NCBI GenBank assembly: GCA_004151065.3
Contig: NWUY0300007918.1
Location: forward strand, 8,654 to 40,349
Reading direction: 5' to 3'
Origin: Larix sibirica
Lineage: Eukaryota; Streptophyta; Pinopsida; Pinales; Pinaceae
DNA length: 31,696 nt
The notes under the pieces were generated by a model. It was not told the DNA's origin. It did no database searches and worked only from the letters and a program-made list of their open reading frames with translations. The first letter of the stretch is position 1. Every line of letters begins with the position of its first letter. Positions 31,621 through 31,696 of this stretch are shown one piece after another. The position numbers and the translations under genes were made by a program.

Positions 31621-31696
31621 ATGTGAAGACAAGGGGCATGCCACCAACCAATACAATTCATGCTGGGAGGTTAATGTAATTCATGGTAGGGTAAAG

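Overview
This is nuclear DNA from a seed plant with a large, repeat-rich genome. The evidence is one plant-specific gene with GT-AG introns, several decayed plant LTR-retrotransposon remnants of Ty3/gypsy and Ty1/copia type, a 5'-truncated LINE, and long AT-rich non-coding stretches. The element families would suit a gymnosperm or a large-genome angiosperm, but nothing here fixes the species. I saw no rRNA, intact tRNA, CRISPR, prokaryotic or organellar feature.

Layout. 1-5.3 kb holds non-coding DNA with retroelement scraps: a gag-like coiled coil, an LTR end at 3129, a copia pol scrap near 3.5 kb and a tRNA/SINE-like stretch near 4.78 kb. 5.3-8.35 kb is a badly decayed Ty3/gypsy element (tRNA-iMet-type primer site, gag, protease, reverse transcriptase, RNase H) with no integrase. 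8.5-9.1 kb looks like an LTR ending at a second iMet-type primer site. 9.7-13.45 kb is the 5' part of a Tat/Ogre-like Ty3/gypsy element: LTR end, tRNA-Arg(ACG)-type primer site, long leader and broken gag. 13.6-16.3 kb is one 1,330-bp block present twice with NN at the junction, probably an assembly artefact. 16.9-17.45 kb is a gypsy integrase C-terminus on the minus strand. 18.4-19.0 kb is a short LINE with target-site duplications, followed by a 514-base run of N.

The only convincing functional gene lies on the minus strand at 24951-21774. It has three coding exons, predicts 554 residues, and encodes a plant intracellular Ras-group-related leucine-rich-repeat protein (PIRL family, closest by recall to the PIRL4/PIRL5 type). 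A plausible promoter (TATA box at 26279-26286, GC-rich ACGT-containing block at 26.40-26.48 kb) lies about 1.3 kb upstream of the ATG, which suggests an intron in the 5' UTR.

26.5-29.5 kb is AT-rich and non-coding with several two-copy tandem repeats. From 29.55 kb a second tRNA-Arg(ACG)-type primer site is followed by leader-like DNA to the end of the window.

I found no new multi-gene system. The points most worth checking are the PIRL gene structure, the LINE insertion with its target-site duplications, the shared tRNA-Arg primer sites, and the repeated coincidence of duplications with N characters.
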